Source of the DNA: Kineosporia corallincola
GTDB taxonomy: Bacteria; Actinomycetota; Actinomycetes; Actinomycetales; Kineosporiaceae
Direction of reading: 5' to 3'
Length of the DNA: 64,000 bases
NCBI RefSeq assembly: GCF_018499875.1
Contig: NZ_JAHBAY010000014.1
Span: forward strand, 124,001-188,000
The position numbers and the translations under genes were made by a program. Under the pieces are notes generated by a model. It made no database searches and was not told the DNA's origin. It worked only from the letters and a program-made list of their open reading frames with translations. Shown piece by piece: positions 16,769 to 25,763 of this stretch (the first letter of the stretch is position 1; each line of letters starts with the position of its first letter).

Positions 16769-18060
16769 TGACCGGCCGCAACGACCAGGACATCGACGGA
16801 TTCTTCTCCACGGCCCGGGTGGCCGGCCGGGACCAGGCCGTCGAGCTGCCCGACACCGACTACACCGCCTTTCTCCTCGATCACGACGACCCGAAACTCG
16901 CTGATGTGCGCGGGATGTCGTACGAGGAGTTCACCGCCGACCGCTATCGCGCACCGTTCCTGCGGGACCTGCTCGCCGTCTGGCGCGGGCTGTACGACGA
17001 GCCGTTCCGGGGCATCACCTCCGACGGCTTGGTGCGGGAGAACCTCTACGCACCAGCGGATCTGGAACCCGACCCGGAACCGTACCGGGCCGCGGAACGC
17101 CTGCTGGCCACGCTCACCCCGGCGGAACGCCAGGCCGTGAGCCACTCGCTGGACGACCCGCTCTGGAGAGCCTGGAGCAACCCGGAGTTCGTGGTGCACC
17201 GGGTGGGCCTGCGCCTGGAGAACCTGACCCCCGCGAAGTCCTCCGCGATCCTCGGGGTGCTCCGGGCGTCCCTGAGCCCTGAGGGATACGATCGCGTCAC
17301 CGCGGCCATGGAGCTCAACGGGGTTCTCGGCCGGCTGGTCGATCTGCCGGCCGTGATGAACGAGCGCAGCTACTGGTTCTCGCTCTTCGGGTCGCCGGAC
17401 CCGGCGAACCCCTGGGGCTGGCAGCTGTTCGGGCACCACGTGGCGGTCAGCTTCGTCGCGGTGGGCGGTCGCCAGGTGATCGCGCCGGTGTTCCTCGGCG
17501 CCGAGCCGGACGGCGCGCCCGGCAGCCCGCCGCTGTTCGCGCACCGGGAGCGCCTCGCCCTGCGTCTGGCGGGCTCGCTCGACACCGCCCAGCGGGCCCA
17601 GGCGGTGGTCTACGAGTCCGTGCTCGACCCGAAAATGCCGGAGGGACGCCTGCATCCGGCGGACGAGCGGCACGTCGCCGGAGCCTTCCGCGACAACCGG
17701 GTGGTGCCCTACGAGGGCCTGGAGGTCTCGCGTCTGGACCCGGGCCGGCAGGCGCTGCTGCGGGAGATCGTCGAGGACTTCCTGCTGCTGCTCAAGCCGC
17801 CGCAGCGGGCCGTGACGCTCGCCGAGTACGACGCGCACCTGGGGGAGACCTGGCTGGCGTGGTACGGCGCCACGGACGGATCGCAACCCTTCTACCTGCG
17901 GGTGCACAGCCCGGTGATCCTGGCCGAGCTCGACCACCATGCCGGGGTGTGGCTCGGCAACCGGCTGCCGGCCCGGTTCCACGTGCACACCACGCTGCGT
18001 CACCCCAACGGCAACGACTACGGGCGGGCCCTGCTCGGCCGGGCGCGGTTCAGTGGCTGA
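16768..18060 (+). CDS. DUF3500 domain protein, copy 2
   Basis: 430 residues; its ATG shares one base with the stop of the amidohydrolase gene (TGATG), so they are coupled. It has the same family hallmarks as the copy at 11261-12445: SYWFSLFGSPDPANPWGWQLFGHH, then PVILAELDHHAGVWL and HVHTTLRHPNGNDYG at the C-terminus. Sequence identity outside the motifs is low and this copy has a longer N-terminus. Two divergent DUF3500 proteins on either side of one promoter region suggest successive or heteromeric roles. Its end overlaps the convergent GntR gene by 11 bp. Confidence 0.78.
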   Translation: MTGRNDQDIDGFFSTARVAGRDQAVELPDTDYTAFLLDHDDPKLADVRGMSYEEFTADRYRAPFLRDLLAVWRGLYDEPFRGITSDGLVRENLYAPADLEPDPEPYRAAERLLATLTPAERQAVSHSLDDPLWRAWSNPEFVVHRVGLRLENLTPAKSSAILGVLRASLSPEGYDRVTAAMELNGVLGRLVDLPAVMNERSYWFSLFGSPDPANPWGWQLFGHHVAVSFVAVGGRQVIAPVFLGAEPDGAPGSPPLFAHRERLALRLAGSLDTAQRAQAVVYESVLDPKMPEGRLHPADERHVAGAFRDNRVVPYEGLEVSRLDPGRQALLREIVEDFLLLLKPPQRAVTLAEYDAHLGETWLAWYGATDGSQPFYLRVHSPVILAELDHHAGVWLGNRLPARFHVHTTLRHPNGNDYGRALLGRARFSG

Positions 18061-18700
18061 GCCCCGCCTCGTACCGGGTGACGGCCTCGACGGTGCGCAG
18101 CTCGTGCCGGCGGGCCTCGGTCTCGATGGCGTCGGCCGGGGCGCCGGACTCGATCAGGCCGAGCAGCGCGTCGTGCTCGGCCAGCGAGGCCTCCGCCCGG
18201 CCCGGCGCGTACCAGAACGCGGACTTGCGGATCACCTCCAGCCGGGCCCACTCGGCCCGCACCATCGCGACCAGCCGCTCGTCACCGGCCCGGGAGGCCA
18301 GCAGCTCGTGGAACTCCCGGTTCAGGCGGCCGAACCGGGCCGGGTCGAAACCGGCCAGGGCCTGGGCCATCTGCTGGTTCAGCGTGCGCGCGTCGGCCAG
18401 GTCGGTGGCGGTCAGGTGCGGGGCCGACAGGGCGGTGGCGTAACCGCCGATCCGGGCCAGCAGACTCAGGCCCTGCTGCCAGGCGTTCGTGTCGAAGGTG
18501 CGCACCAGGGCCCCGACGTTCGGCACCATCTCCACCCAGCCCTCGGCCTCCAGGCGCCGCAGCGACTCGCGCCAGGGGCCGGCGCTGATCTCGTGCTCGC
18601 GCACGAGCTGATCGATGACCAGGCGGTGACCGGGCCCGTAGGTGCCGTCCATGATCCGCTCCTTGAGGACCTGGAACGCCTGCTCGGCCTTGGTGGACAT
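18050..18700 (-). CDS. GntR-family regulator (FadR/FCD type)
   Basis: 216 residues, ATG at 18700. The N-terminal winged helix (HRLVIDQLVREHEISAGPWRESLRRLEAEGWV) is followed by an all-helical FCD effector domain (about 75-210) with the His/Asp-rich NREFHELLAS and SLAEHDALL motifs that bind a metal and carboxylate ligands. It is convergent with the DUF3500 operon and divergent from the RraA-like gene (27 bp between starts). It is closely related in sequence to the GntR at 19443-20141, so the pair probably arose by duplication and may bind similar ligands or sites. Confidence 0.9.
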   Translation of the reverse strand: MSTKAEQAFQVLKERIMDGTYGPGHRLVIDQLVREHEISAGPWRESLRRLEAEGWVEMVPNVGALVRTFDTNAWQQGLSLLARIGGYATALSAPHLTATDLADARTLNQQMAQALAGFDPARFGRLNREFHELLASRAGDERLVAMVRAEWARLEVIRKSAFWYAPGRAEASLAEHDALLGLIESGAPADAIETEARRHELRTVEAVTRYEAGLSH

Positions 18701-18726
18701 GGCCCGAATCCTACTGAGAGGACGTC

Positions 18727-19446
18727 GTGACCCCCGAACTGCGGCAGAAGCTGCTGCGCACCCCCGTCGCCGCGTTGTCGGCACAGCTGCGCAGGCAGGG
18801 CCTGAACGACGTGGCGATCGACGGGCTGCGCCAGCTGGTGCCCGGCACCAAGATCGTCGGCACGGCCCGCACCCTGCGGTTCGTGCCGCACCGCGAGGAC
18901 CTGTTCACCGCCCACGGCGGCGGGTACAACGCACAGAAGCGCCTGTTCGACACGGTCGGGCGGGGCGAGGTGATCGTCGTGGAGGCCCGCGGTGAGCCGG
19001 GGGCGGCGACCCTGGGCGACGTCCTGGCCCTGCGCGCCCAGGTGCGCGGGGCGTCCGGGATCGTCACCGACGGCGGCGTGCGCGACGCCGCGGCGGTGGC
19101 CGCGACCGGCCTGCCGGTGCACTGTCTGGGCACCCACCCGGCGGTGCTCGGGCGCCGGCACGTGCCCTGGGACACCGACCTCACGATCGCCTGCGGCGGC
19201 GCCACCGTCCAGCCCGGTGACGTGATCGTCGGCGACGCCGACGGGATCGTCGTCGTCCCGCCGGCCCTGGCGGCCGGGATCGTGGACGCGGCGCTCGCCC
19301 AGGAGGACGAGGACGCCTGGATCGCCGCACGGGTGGGCGAGGGACATCCGGTGCACGGCCTGTTCCCGATGGACGCCACCTGGCGGGCCCGGTTCGAGGC
19401 CCGGTCCGAGGCCCGTGACGGGGCCCGTGACGAGGACAGGCCGTGA
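18727..19446 (+). CDS. RraA-family aldolase-like protein
   Basis: 239 residues from a GTG with GAGGA upstream. The RraA/HMG-aldolase fold is evident: GLRQLVPGTKIVGTARTLRF, LGDVLALRAQVRGASGIVTDGGVRD (the Gly-rich and Asp/Arg motif binding Mg and pyruvate enolate) and GDVIVGDADGIVVVPP. In catabolic clusters such proteins are 4-carboxy-4-hydroxy-2-oxoadipate or 4-hydroxy-4-methyl-2-oxoglutarate aldolases giving pyruvate. That function fits a protocatechuate/gallate-like meta-pathway but is not proven. The gene overlaps the next GntR start by four bases. Confidence 0.82.
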   Translation: MTPELRQKLLRTPVAALSAQLRRQGLNDVAIDGLRQLVPGTKIVGTARTLRFVPHREDLFTAHGGGYNAQKRLFDTVGRGEVIVVEARGEPGAATLGDVLALRAQVRGASGIVTDGGVRDAAAVAATGLPVHCLGTHPAVLGRRHVPWDTDLTIACGGATVQPGDVIVGDADGIVVVPPALAAGIVDAALAQEDEDAWIAARVGEGHPVHGLFPMDATWRARFEARSEARDGARDEDRP

Positions 19447-20141
19447 CCGTCTCCGCCGGGGATCTCAGCAAGTCGCAGACCGCCTACCTGTGGCTGCGTG
19501 AGCGGATCGCGACCGGCGCGTTCGGGCCCGGGTACCGGCTGGTGCTCAGCTCCCTGGCGGCCGAGCTCTCGATGAGCGTCGTCCCCGTGCGCGAGGCCGT
19601 ACGGGCCCTGACCGCCGAGGGACTCGTCTCGTTCGAGCGAAACGTCGGCGCCCGCGTCGCCCTGCTCGACGACGCCCAGTACCGGTTCGCCCTCCAGACG
19701 ATCAGCGTCGTCGAGGGCGCGGCCACCGCCCTGGCCGCGCCGCTGCTGACACCGGCCGACCTGGCCCGCGCCCGGGAGCTGAACGACATGGTGCGCCAGG
19801 GCCTTCCGGACCTCGACCCGCGGGTGTTCCGCACGGTGAACCAGGAACTGCACCGCACCCTGTACGCGCCCTGCCCCAATCCCCGGCTGCTGGAGGTCGT
19901 CGCGTCCGAGTGGGCCCGCCTGGGACACCTGCGCGACTCCGCCTCCGGCATCGTGCCCGGCCGTGCGTCGGCCACGGTGGCCGAGCACGACGACCTCATC
20001 GACCTGATCGAGAACGGTGCCACGGCCACCCGGATCGAGGCCGCCGTGCGCCGGCACCGCACCGGCTCGCTCCCCGCCGACCTGGCGGTCCGTCACCCCG
20101 AGGCCGGTCCGTGCGACCCGCCCCTACCCGCAGGAGCGTGA
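19443..20141 (+). CDS. GntR-family regulator (FCD type), second copy
   Basis: 232 residues starting with GTG in a GTGA overlap. The winged helix (RLVLSSLAAELSMSVVPVREAVRALTAEGLV) is followed by an FCD domain. Its ligand motifs VNQELHRTLYAP and TVAEHDDLIDLIENGA align with those of the regulator at 18050-18700, including the conserved SEWARL segment. It lies inside the rightward operon and is followed directly (TGAATG) by the hydratase gene, so it is probably autoregulated together with the lower-pathway enzymes. Confidence 0.88.
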   Translation: MTVSAGDLSKSQTAYLWLRERIATGAFGPGYRLVLSSLAAELSMSVVPVREAVRALTAEGLVSFERNVGARVALLDDAQYRFALQTISVVEGAATALAAPLLTPADLARARELNDMVRQGLPDLDPRVFRTVNQELHRTLYAPCPNPRLLEVVASEWARLGHLRDSASGIVPGRASATVAEHDDLIDLIENGATATRIEAAVRRHRTGSLPADLAVRHPEAGPCDPPLPAGA

Positions 20142-20927
20142 ATGCTGTCCGACGACACCCTCGATGCGCTCGCGCGGGAACTGGCTCAGGCCCACGAGAC
20201 CCGCACCACCGTACCCAGGATCACCGAGCGCCATCCGGAAGCCACGGTGGAGGACGCGTACGCGATCCAGCGCCGGTGGCGAAAAAGGCGTATGGACGAC
20301 GGACGTCGCCTGACCGGCCGCAAGATCGGGCTGACCTCCCGGGCCATGCAGGAGGCCACCGGCATCACCGAACCCGACTACGGCGTCATTCTCGACGACA
20401 CCGTGTGGGACAACGGTTCCGTCATCCCGTTCGACGCCTTCTCCAACGTGCGCGTGGAGGTGGAACTGGCGTTCCTGCTCGGCGCCCCGTTGGAGGGCCC
20501 GCACTGCACCCTGCCCGACGTGCTGGCCGCCACCCGCTACGTGGTGCCCGCCCTGGAGATCCTCAACTCCCACATCGAACTCGCCGGACGGACGATCGTG
20601 GACACCATCGCCGACAACGCCGCCTACGGCGGCATCGTCACCGGCGGCAACCCCACCCGCCCGGAAGACACTGACCTGCGGTGGGTCTCGGCCCTGCTCT
20701 ACCGCAACCAGACGATCGAGGACAGCGGCGTGGCCGCGGCCGTGCTGAACCACCCGGCGGCCGGGGTGGCCTGGCTGGCGAACAAGCTGCACCGGCACGG
20801 CGACCGGCTGGAGGCCGGCGAACTCGTCCTGGCCGGGTCGTTCACCCGGCCGATGTGGATCTCGCGCGGCGACAGCGTGCTGTGCGACTACGGCCCGATG
20901 GGAACGATCACATGCCGTTTCGCCTGA
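20142..20927 (+). CDS. hpaH: 2-oxo-hept-4-ene-1,7-dioate hydratase (HpaH/MhpD family)
   Basis: 261 residues. It has FAH-superfamily hydratase motifs: [17 protein letters not shown] near residue 60, the acidic [12 protein letters not shown] metal site, [13 protein letters not shown], and [13 protein letters not shown]. Family members hydrate 2-hydroxy/2-oxo-dienoates to 4-hydroxy-2-oxo acids. HpaH handles the homoprotocatechuate pathway intermediate. The next gene, overlapping by 16 bp, encodes the matching aldolase, which supports the assignment of a meta-cleavage-type lower pathway. The exact substrate chain length is not fixed by sequence alone. Confidence 0.9.
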   Translation: MLSDDTLDALARELAQAHETRTTVPRITERHPEATVEDAYAIQRRWRKRRMDDGRRLTGRKIGLTSRAMQEATGITEPDYGVILDDTVWDNGSVIPFDAFSNVRVEVELAFLLGAPLEGPHCTLPDVLAATRYVVPALEILNSHIELAGRTIVDTIADNAAYGGIVTGGNPTRPEDTDLRWVSALLYRNQTIEDSGVAAAVLNHPAAGVAWLANKLHRHGDRLEAGELVLAGSFTRPMWISRGDSVLCDYGPMGTITCRFA

Positions 20928-21724
20928 ACCCGGTGCCCGGCCCGACCCTGCGGGAGACGCTCGCCGCCGCGGACCGGCCGCTGGCCGGGATGTGGGTGTG
21001 CAGCGGCAGCCCGCTGGTGGCCGAGATCTGCGCCGGCGGCGGCCTGGACTGGCTGCTCATCGACATGGAACACGCACCCAACGGCCTGGAGTCGGTGCTC
21101 GCCCAGGTGCAGGCCGTCGCCGCCTACCCGGTCACCCCGGTGGTGCGCGTCCCCTCCGCCGACCCGGTCGTCATCAAGCAGGTGCTCGACCTGGGGGCCC
21201 GCACGATCCTGGTGCCGATGGTCGGCTCGGAGCCCGAGGCACAGGCCGTGGTACAGGCCGCGCACTATCCGCCCCGGGGCCGGCGCGGCGTCGGCTCCGC
21301 CCTGGCCCGCTCGGCCCGCTGGAACCGGATCGGCGACTACCTCACCGCCGCCGCGGACCACGTGTCGGTGCTGGTGCAGATCGAGACCCTCGACGCCGTC
21401 GGCGACGCCGCCGCGATCGCGGCCGTCGACGGCGTGGACGGGGTGTTCGCCGGTCCCTCCGACCTGGCCGCGTCGATGGGCCTGATCGGGCAGCAGACCC
21501 ATCCGGACGTCGTCGCCGCCGTGCGGCGCGTCTTCGCCGGGGCGAAGGAGGCCGGAAAACCCTTCGGGGTGAACGCCTTCGACCCGGCCGTGGCCGACGC
21601 CTATCTGGCCGACGGCGCCTCGTTCGTGCTGGTCGGCGCCGACGTCGCCCTGCTCGCCCGGGGCGCCGAGGCGCTCGCGGGCCGTTTCCTGCCCGGCGGC
21701 GTCACCACCCGCCCGGGCTACTGA
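20912..21724 (+). CDS. hpaI: HpcH/HpaI-family class II aldolase
   Basis: 270 residues; the ATG at 20912 lies inside the end of the hydratase gene. The (beta/alpha)8 barrel shows WLLIDMEHAPNG, ARTILVPMVGSEPEAQ, the metal ligands Glu (LVQIETLDAV) and Asp (GVFAGPSDLAASMG), and the Arg of YPPRGRRGVG. It splits 4-hydroxy-2-oxo acids to pyruvate plus an aldehyde; in the homoprotocatechuate route it yields succinic semialdehyde. It is the last enzyme gene before the transporter genes and is followed by a small hairpin. Confidence 0.92.
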   Translation: MPFRLNPVPGPTLRETLAAADRPLAGMWVCSGSPLVAEICAGGGLDWLLIDMEHAPNGLESVLAQVQAVAAYPVTPVVRVPSADPVVIKQVLDLGARTILVPMVGSEPEAQAVVQAAHYPPRGRRGVGSALARSARWNRIGDYLTAAADHVSVLVQIETLDAVGDAAAIAAVDGVDGVFAGPSDLAASMGLIGQQTHPDVVAAVRRVFAGAKEAGKPFGVNAFDPAVADAYLADGASFVLVGADVALLARGAEALAGRFLPGGVTTRPGY

Positions 21725-21734
21725 CCGCATCACC

Positions 21735-21750
21735 CCCGGCAGCCGCCGGG
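21735..21750 (+). terminator. Short GC hairpin after hpaI
   Basis: CCCGGC-AGCC-GCCGGG forms a perfect 6-bp stem with a 4-nt loop 10 bp after the stop. It may be a weak terminator, separating the enzyme genes from the ABC transporter whose own leader spans about 21751-21876. Confidence 0.4.
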
Positions 21751-21876
21751 ACGTGCATGCATTGATTTCGGTGACTGCGCCGCCGCGGTGTGGACGACCG
21801 TGCCCCGGTCGGCGACCGTTGCCGCATCACGACGCCACGTCAATGAAGACCGTTGCGATCCAGGAGGTATCCCACC

Positions 21877-22923
21877 GTGTTGCGTGCATCCGCCCCGCCC
21901 CCCGGCACCACGCCGCGGAACACCGGCCCCGAACCCGATCAGCCGGGAATCCGTAACCCAAAGGGAGACAGTGTTTTCCAGACTCTGAGCGGATACGGCG
22001 CCCGGGGCGCCGTGATCATCGTCTGGCTCGCCCTCATCGTCGTCTACGGCGTGCGGGAACCCGGTGTCTTCCTCACCACCGGCACCTTCCAGACCATCTT
22101 CGGCAGCCAGCAGGCCCTGGTCTTCCTCACCGTCGCCCTGATGTGCACCATCTGCGTGGGCGAGTTCGTCGACCTGTCCGTCGCCTCGGTGTTCGGTCTC
22201 ACCGCCGTCACGATGACCGTGCTCACGGTCGAGCACGGCTGGAACGTCTGGGCCGCGAGCCTGGCGGCCGTCGTCCTCGGAGCTGTCTGTGGAGCCGTGA
22301 ACGGCCTGCTGGTGGTGCGTTTCGGCGTCAACGTGATCGTGGTGACGCTGGGCATGGGCACCTTCCTGCTCGGCGGCGCGCTGTGGATGACCGACCTGCT
22401 CCCGGTCAGCGGCATCGACCCGGGCTTCTCCCGCATCGCCCTGCAACCGGTGGCCGGGCTGCCCCTGAGCTTCTACGAGGGCCTGCTGCTGATCCTGGGT
22501 TTCGCCTATCTGCTGCACCTGACCCCGCTCGGGCGCAACATGCGCTTCGTGGCCGCCAACCGTGAGGTCAGCCGGCTGGCCGGGGTGCGGGTGAGCCGGG
22601 TGCGGTTCGGCTCGTTCGTGGCGGCCGGCACCGTGTGCGGCGTCGGCGGGGTGCTCTCGGCGGCCTCCACCGGTGGTTTCGACCCGTCGGTGTCGCAGAG
22701 CTACCTGCTGCCCACCTTCGCCGCCACCTTCCTCGGCACCGCGATCCTGCTGCCGGGCCGGTTCAACCCGCTGGGCACCTGGATCGCCGTCTACTTCCTC
22801 GCCACCGGCATCCTCGGGCTCCAGCTGATGGGGGTGGCCGGCTGGGTCAGCAACGTCTTCTACGGCGGGGTGCTGATCGTCGCCGTCAGCCTCTCCACGG
22901 TCCTGCACTCACGCTCCTCCTGA
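21877..22923 (+). CDS. ABC transporter permease, ribose/autoinducer-2 type
   Basis: 348 residues. The GTG at 21877 has AGGAGG nine bases upstream, a better start than the upstream ATG of the open frame. After a polar 40-residue N-terminus there are eight to ten hydrophobic helices. They carry the BPD_transp_2 signatures GEFVDLSVASVFGLTA, GAVNGLLVVRFGVNVIVVTLGMG and NREVSRLAGVRVSRVRFGSFVAAG. It forms the membrane channel for the lipoprotein and ATPase encoded downstream. Only one permease gene is present, so it probably works as a homodimer. The location suggests uptake of the aromatic or sugar-like substrate. Confidence 0.9.
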   Translation: MLRASAPPPGTTPRNTGPEPDQPGIRNPKGDSVFQTLSGYGARGAVIIVWLALIVVYGVREPGVFLTTGTFQTIFGSQQALVFLTVALMCTICVGEFVDLSVASVFGLTAVTMTVLTVEHGWNVWAASLAAVVLGAVCGAVNGLLVVRFGVNVIVVTLGMGTFLLGGALWMTDLLPVSGIDPGFSRIALQPVAGLPLSFYEGLLLILGFAYLLHLTPLGRNMRFVAANREVSRLAGVRVSRVRFGSFVAAGTVCGVGGVLSAASTGGFDPSVSQSYLLPTFAATFLGTAILLPGRFNPLGTWIAVYFLATGILGLQLMGVAGWVSNVFYGGVLIVAVSLSTVLHSRSS

Positions 22924-22944
22924 CCACCACCCGGGAGTCCCGCC

Positions 22945-24078
22945 ATGAGAACCCCTCATCTGATCACCGCTCTCGCCGCCACGCTGGCCCTGGCCGCCTG
23001 CGGATCCGGCTCCACCACGTCGCCGTCCGGCGCCGCCACGGCAGCGGCCCCGGCCCTGGCCGGCGAGGTCGCGAAGATGTCGCAGCCCCAGGACGCCTTC
23101 CCGGTCCCGTCCGAGCCGATCAGCGACATCACCTCGCTGCGCGGCAGGACCGTCTACTACATCCCGATCACCCAGCAGGCGCCCTCGTTCACCGTGACGG
23201 CCACGGCCCTGACCGAGGCCCTCGACGCGGCCGGTGTGAAGACCCAGATCTGTGACGGCGGAAGCAATCCCAGCTCCATCGCGGCCTGCGTCAACCAGGC
23301 GGTGGGGGCCCGGGCGGCGGGCATCATCACCGACGCGATCCCCTACGCGATGGCCGCGAACAGCCTGGACGCCGCGCAGAAGGCCGGCGTGCCGGTGCTG
23401 ATCGCCGACCAGATCCCGGACGACGACCACCCGGCCGGCGACACCCTCGCCTACCAGGAGGGCGCGGGCACCGAGATGCTCAGCGCGGTGGCCACCTGGA
23501 TCGTCGCCGACTCCGGCGGCACGGCCAAGATCGTGCTGAACGCGGCGACCGACAGCCCCTCGGCCCGGGCCTACGCCCAGGCGGCCGAGAAGGTGGTCGC
23601 GGACAGCTGCCCGGACTGCACCCTGACGGTCAACGAGATCAGCAGCGCCAACTTCTCCCTGATCGGGTCGCAGACCAGCTCGGCGGTGCTCAAGACGCCC
23701 GGTGTCGGCTACGTGGTCTCGGAGTTCGACCAGTACCTGCAACCCACGATCACCGGTGTTCAGCAGTCGGGCCGGGCGGCCTCGGTGAAGGGAGGCTCCA
23801 GTGCGGCGACGCTGGCCTCGCTGAAGATGCTGAAGGACAAGAACTTTCTGCACGTCGAGGCGGCCCAGGCGCTGCCGTTCCAGGGCTGGACGCTGGCCGA
23901 CGCGGTGATGCGGTTGGCCCTCGGTCAGGAGGTGCTGGAGCACGAGGTGCCGTTCCGGCTCTTCACCGGCGACAACATCGGTGACGTGCAGCTGACCGAG
24001 GAGGCCCAGGCGTCCGGTGAGTGGTTCGGGCCCAGCGGTTTCCAGGACCAGTTCCGTGAGCTGTGGGGTGTGGCGTGA
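22945..24078 (+). CDS. ABC transporter substrate-binding lipoprotein (periplasmic-binding type I fold)
   Basis: 377 residues. A lipoprotein signal peptide ends in the lipobox LAAC (Cys19) and is followed by a Ser/Thr/Ala linker. The mature domain matches the sugar-type periplasmic-binding family: RTVYYIPITQQAPSFTVTATALTEAL, ACVNQAVGARAAGIITDAIP, and GVPVLIADQIPDD with hinge segments near the end. It delivers ligand to the permease encoded 21 bp upstream. Its 3' end overlaps the ATPase gene by four bases. Ligand specificity is unknown; the genomic context argues for a catabolic substrate rather than ribose. Confidence 0.9.
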   Translation: MRTPHLITALAATLALAACGSGSTTSPSGAATAAAPALAGEVAKMSQPQDAFPVPSEPISDITSLRGRTVYYIPITQQAPSFTVTATALTEALDAAGVKTQICDGGSNPSSIAACVNQAVGARAAGIITDAIPYAMAANSLDAAQKAGVPVLIADQIPDDDHPAGDTLAYQEGAGTEMLSAVATWIVADSGGTAKIVLNAATDSPSARAYAQAAEKVVADSCPDCTLTVNEISSANFSLIGSQTSSAVLKTPGVGYVVSEFDQYLQPTITGVQQSGRAASVKGGSSAATLASLKMLKDKNFLHVEAAQALPFQGWTLADAVMRLALGQEVLEHEVPFRLFTGDNIGDVQLTEEAQASGEWFGPSGFQDQFRELWGVA

Positions 24079-25634
24079 GCGGCGCACCGCGTCTGGAGAT
24101 CACCGGGACGTCCAAGACCTTCGGCCGTCACCGGGCCCTGGACGACGTGTCGCTCGAGGTCGTTCCTGGTGAGATCCACGCGCTGATCGGCCAGAACGGC
24201 TCGGGCAAGTCGACCCTGGCCAAGATCCTCACCGGGATCCACGCGCCCGACCCGGGCGGGAGCATCCGGGTGGACGGTGTCGCCCTGCGCACACCGGTCA
24301 GGCCCCTGGACGCCCGGGCGGCCGGGGTCGCGGTGGTGCACCAGAACCTGGGCCTGGTGGGGCATCTCACGGTGCTGGAGAACCTGCGGGTCGGCCGCTA
24401 CCGGCCGGGCCGGTTCACCCGCCGGATCAGCCGGCGCACCGAGCGGGCGCAGGTGGCGCCGCTGCTGGAACGCCTGGGCCGGCCCCTGCCCCTGGACGAG
24501 CCGGTGGCCTCGCTGACCGAGGCCGACCGGGCCGCGGTGGCGATCGCCCGGGCCCTCCAGGACGCCGACTCCGGGCGCGGGGTGATCGTTTTCGACGAGT
24601 CGACCCGGTCGCTGAACCGCCGGACGATGGAGAGTTTCTACGCCCTGGTGGACGAGGTGGTCGCCACCGGCACGTCGGTGCTGCTGATCAGTCACGGGCT
24701 GGAGGAGGTGATCGAGGTGGCCGACCGGGTCACCGTGCTGCGCGACGGCCGGGTGGTCGCGGCGGGCACGCCGACGACCGGGATCACCGAGACCGATCTG
24801 GCCCGGCTGGTTCTCGGCCGGTCGCTGTCGTCGTCCGCCCCGGTGACCGACCCGGCGGTGCTCCGGGCCGGGCCGAAGGCGGCCGTCCGCGGACTGTGCG
24901 GGGCGGTGGTACGCGACCTGGACCTGGAGGTGCGGCCGGGGGAGGTGCTCGGGGTGACCGGGCTGCCGGACTCGGGTTACGGCGAGATCCCCTACCTGGT
25001 CTCGGGTGCCACCCCGGCCCGGGCCGGCACGCTGACCCTGGCCGATCGCACGCTCGACCTGACCCGCCTGGACGTCGGTGTCGCGATGGCGAGCGGCATC
25101 GCCCTGGTCCCCGAGGGCCGGGAGCAGGCCGGCCTGGCCACCGCGATGTCGGCCCGGGAGAACATCCTGCTGCCGGCCTCCAGCCGCCGGGGCGGCCGGT
25201 TGCGTCCGCTGGAACGGGGCGCGGCGCGGGAGGTGGCGCAGGAGTGGATGATCCGGCTGGACGTGCGGCCGCACGCGCCGGACCTGCCGGCCGGCAGCTT
25301 CAGCGGAGGCAACCAGCAGAAGGTGCTGCTGGCGAAATGGCTTGCCACCCGGCCGGAACTGCTGGTGCTGCACGAACCCGGTCAGGCCGTGGACGTCGGT
25401 GCCCGGCAGGCGATCATCGCGACGGTGCGGGCGGCCGCCGCCTCGGGCTGCGCGGTGCTGGTGGCCGGAGGCGACGAGAACGAGCTGTCGTTGCTGTGCG
25501 ACCGGGTGCTGGTGCTGCGCGACGGCGTGGTGGCGGCCGAGCTGTCCGGCCCGGTGGACCCGGACGACGTGGTGCACGCGACCTTCGCCGGGGCCGGGCG
25601 CCGGGGGCTGCGGCCCTCACGCCGCCCGGCCTGA
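24075..25634 (+). CDS. ABC transporter ATP-binding protein, tandem-domain (RbsA-like)
   Basis: 519 residues from the GTG in a GTGA overlap. Domain 1 has Walker A GQNGSGKST, a signature region SLTEADRAAVAIARAL and Walker B VIVFDES. Domain 2 has a degenerate P-loop (GVTGLPDSGYGE), an intact SFSGGNQQKVLLAKWL signature and a Walker B in which the usual Asp is His (LLVLHEP). As in ribose-type importers, only one site is probably fully catalytic. The protein energises the transporter with the two preceding products. It is the last gene of this operon, followed by repeats and two hairpins. Confidence 0.9.
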   Translation: MSGAPRLEITGTSKTFGRHRALDDVSLEVVPGEIHALIGQNGSGKSTLAKILTGIHAPDPGGSIRVDGVALRTPVRPLDARAAGVAVVHQNLGLVGHLTVLENLRVGRYRPGRFTRRISRRTERAQVAPLLERLGRPLPLDEPVASLTEADRAAVAIARALQDADSGRGVIVFDESTRSLNRRTMESFYALVDEVVATGTSVLLISHGLEEVIEVADRVTVLRDGRVVAAGTPTTGITETDLARLVLGRSLSSSAPVTDPAVLRAGPKAAVRGLCGAVVRDLDLEVRPGEVLGVTGLPDSGYGEIPYLVSGATPARAGTLTLADRTLDLTRLDVGVAMASGIALVPEGREQAGLATAMSARENILLPASSRRGGRLRPLERGAAREVAQEWMIRLDVRPHAPDLPAGSFSGGNQQKVLLAKWLATRPELLVLHEPGQAVDVGARQAIIATVRAAAASGCAVLVAGGDENELSLLCDRVLVLRDGVVAAELSGPVDPDDVVHATFAGAGRRGLRPSRRPA

Positions 25635-25662
25635 GGCGGCAGGCTCTCACGGCTCTGGCCGT

Positions 25663-25752
25663 CTCGGGCCGTGTCGCCGTCTCGGGCCGTGTCGCCGTCT
25701 CGGACCGTGTCGCCGTCTCGGACCGTGTCGCCGTCTCAGGCCGTGTGGCCGT
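25663..25752. repeat. Five tandem 18-bp repeats
   Basis: Five consecutive copies of CTCGGGCCGTGTCGCCGT. Units 1 and 2 are identical, units 3 and 4 carry one A change, and unit 5 has two changes. They begin 28 bp after the ATPase stop. The unit length is a multiple of three, but there is no credible gene here. The tract is probably a slippage-generated spacer. Confidence 0.85.
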
Positions 25753-25763
25753 CGAGCCTTCTG

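Noticed and set aside
25663-25752. CRISPR-like array
   Set aside because: The 18-bp units are contiguous without unique spacers, so this is a simple tandem repeat.
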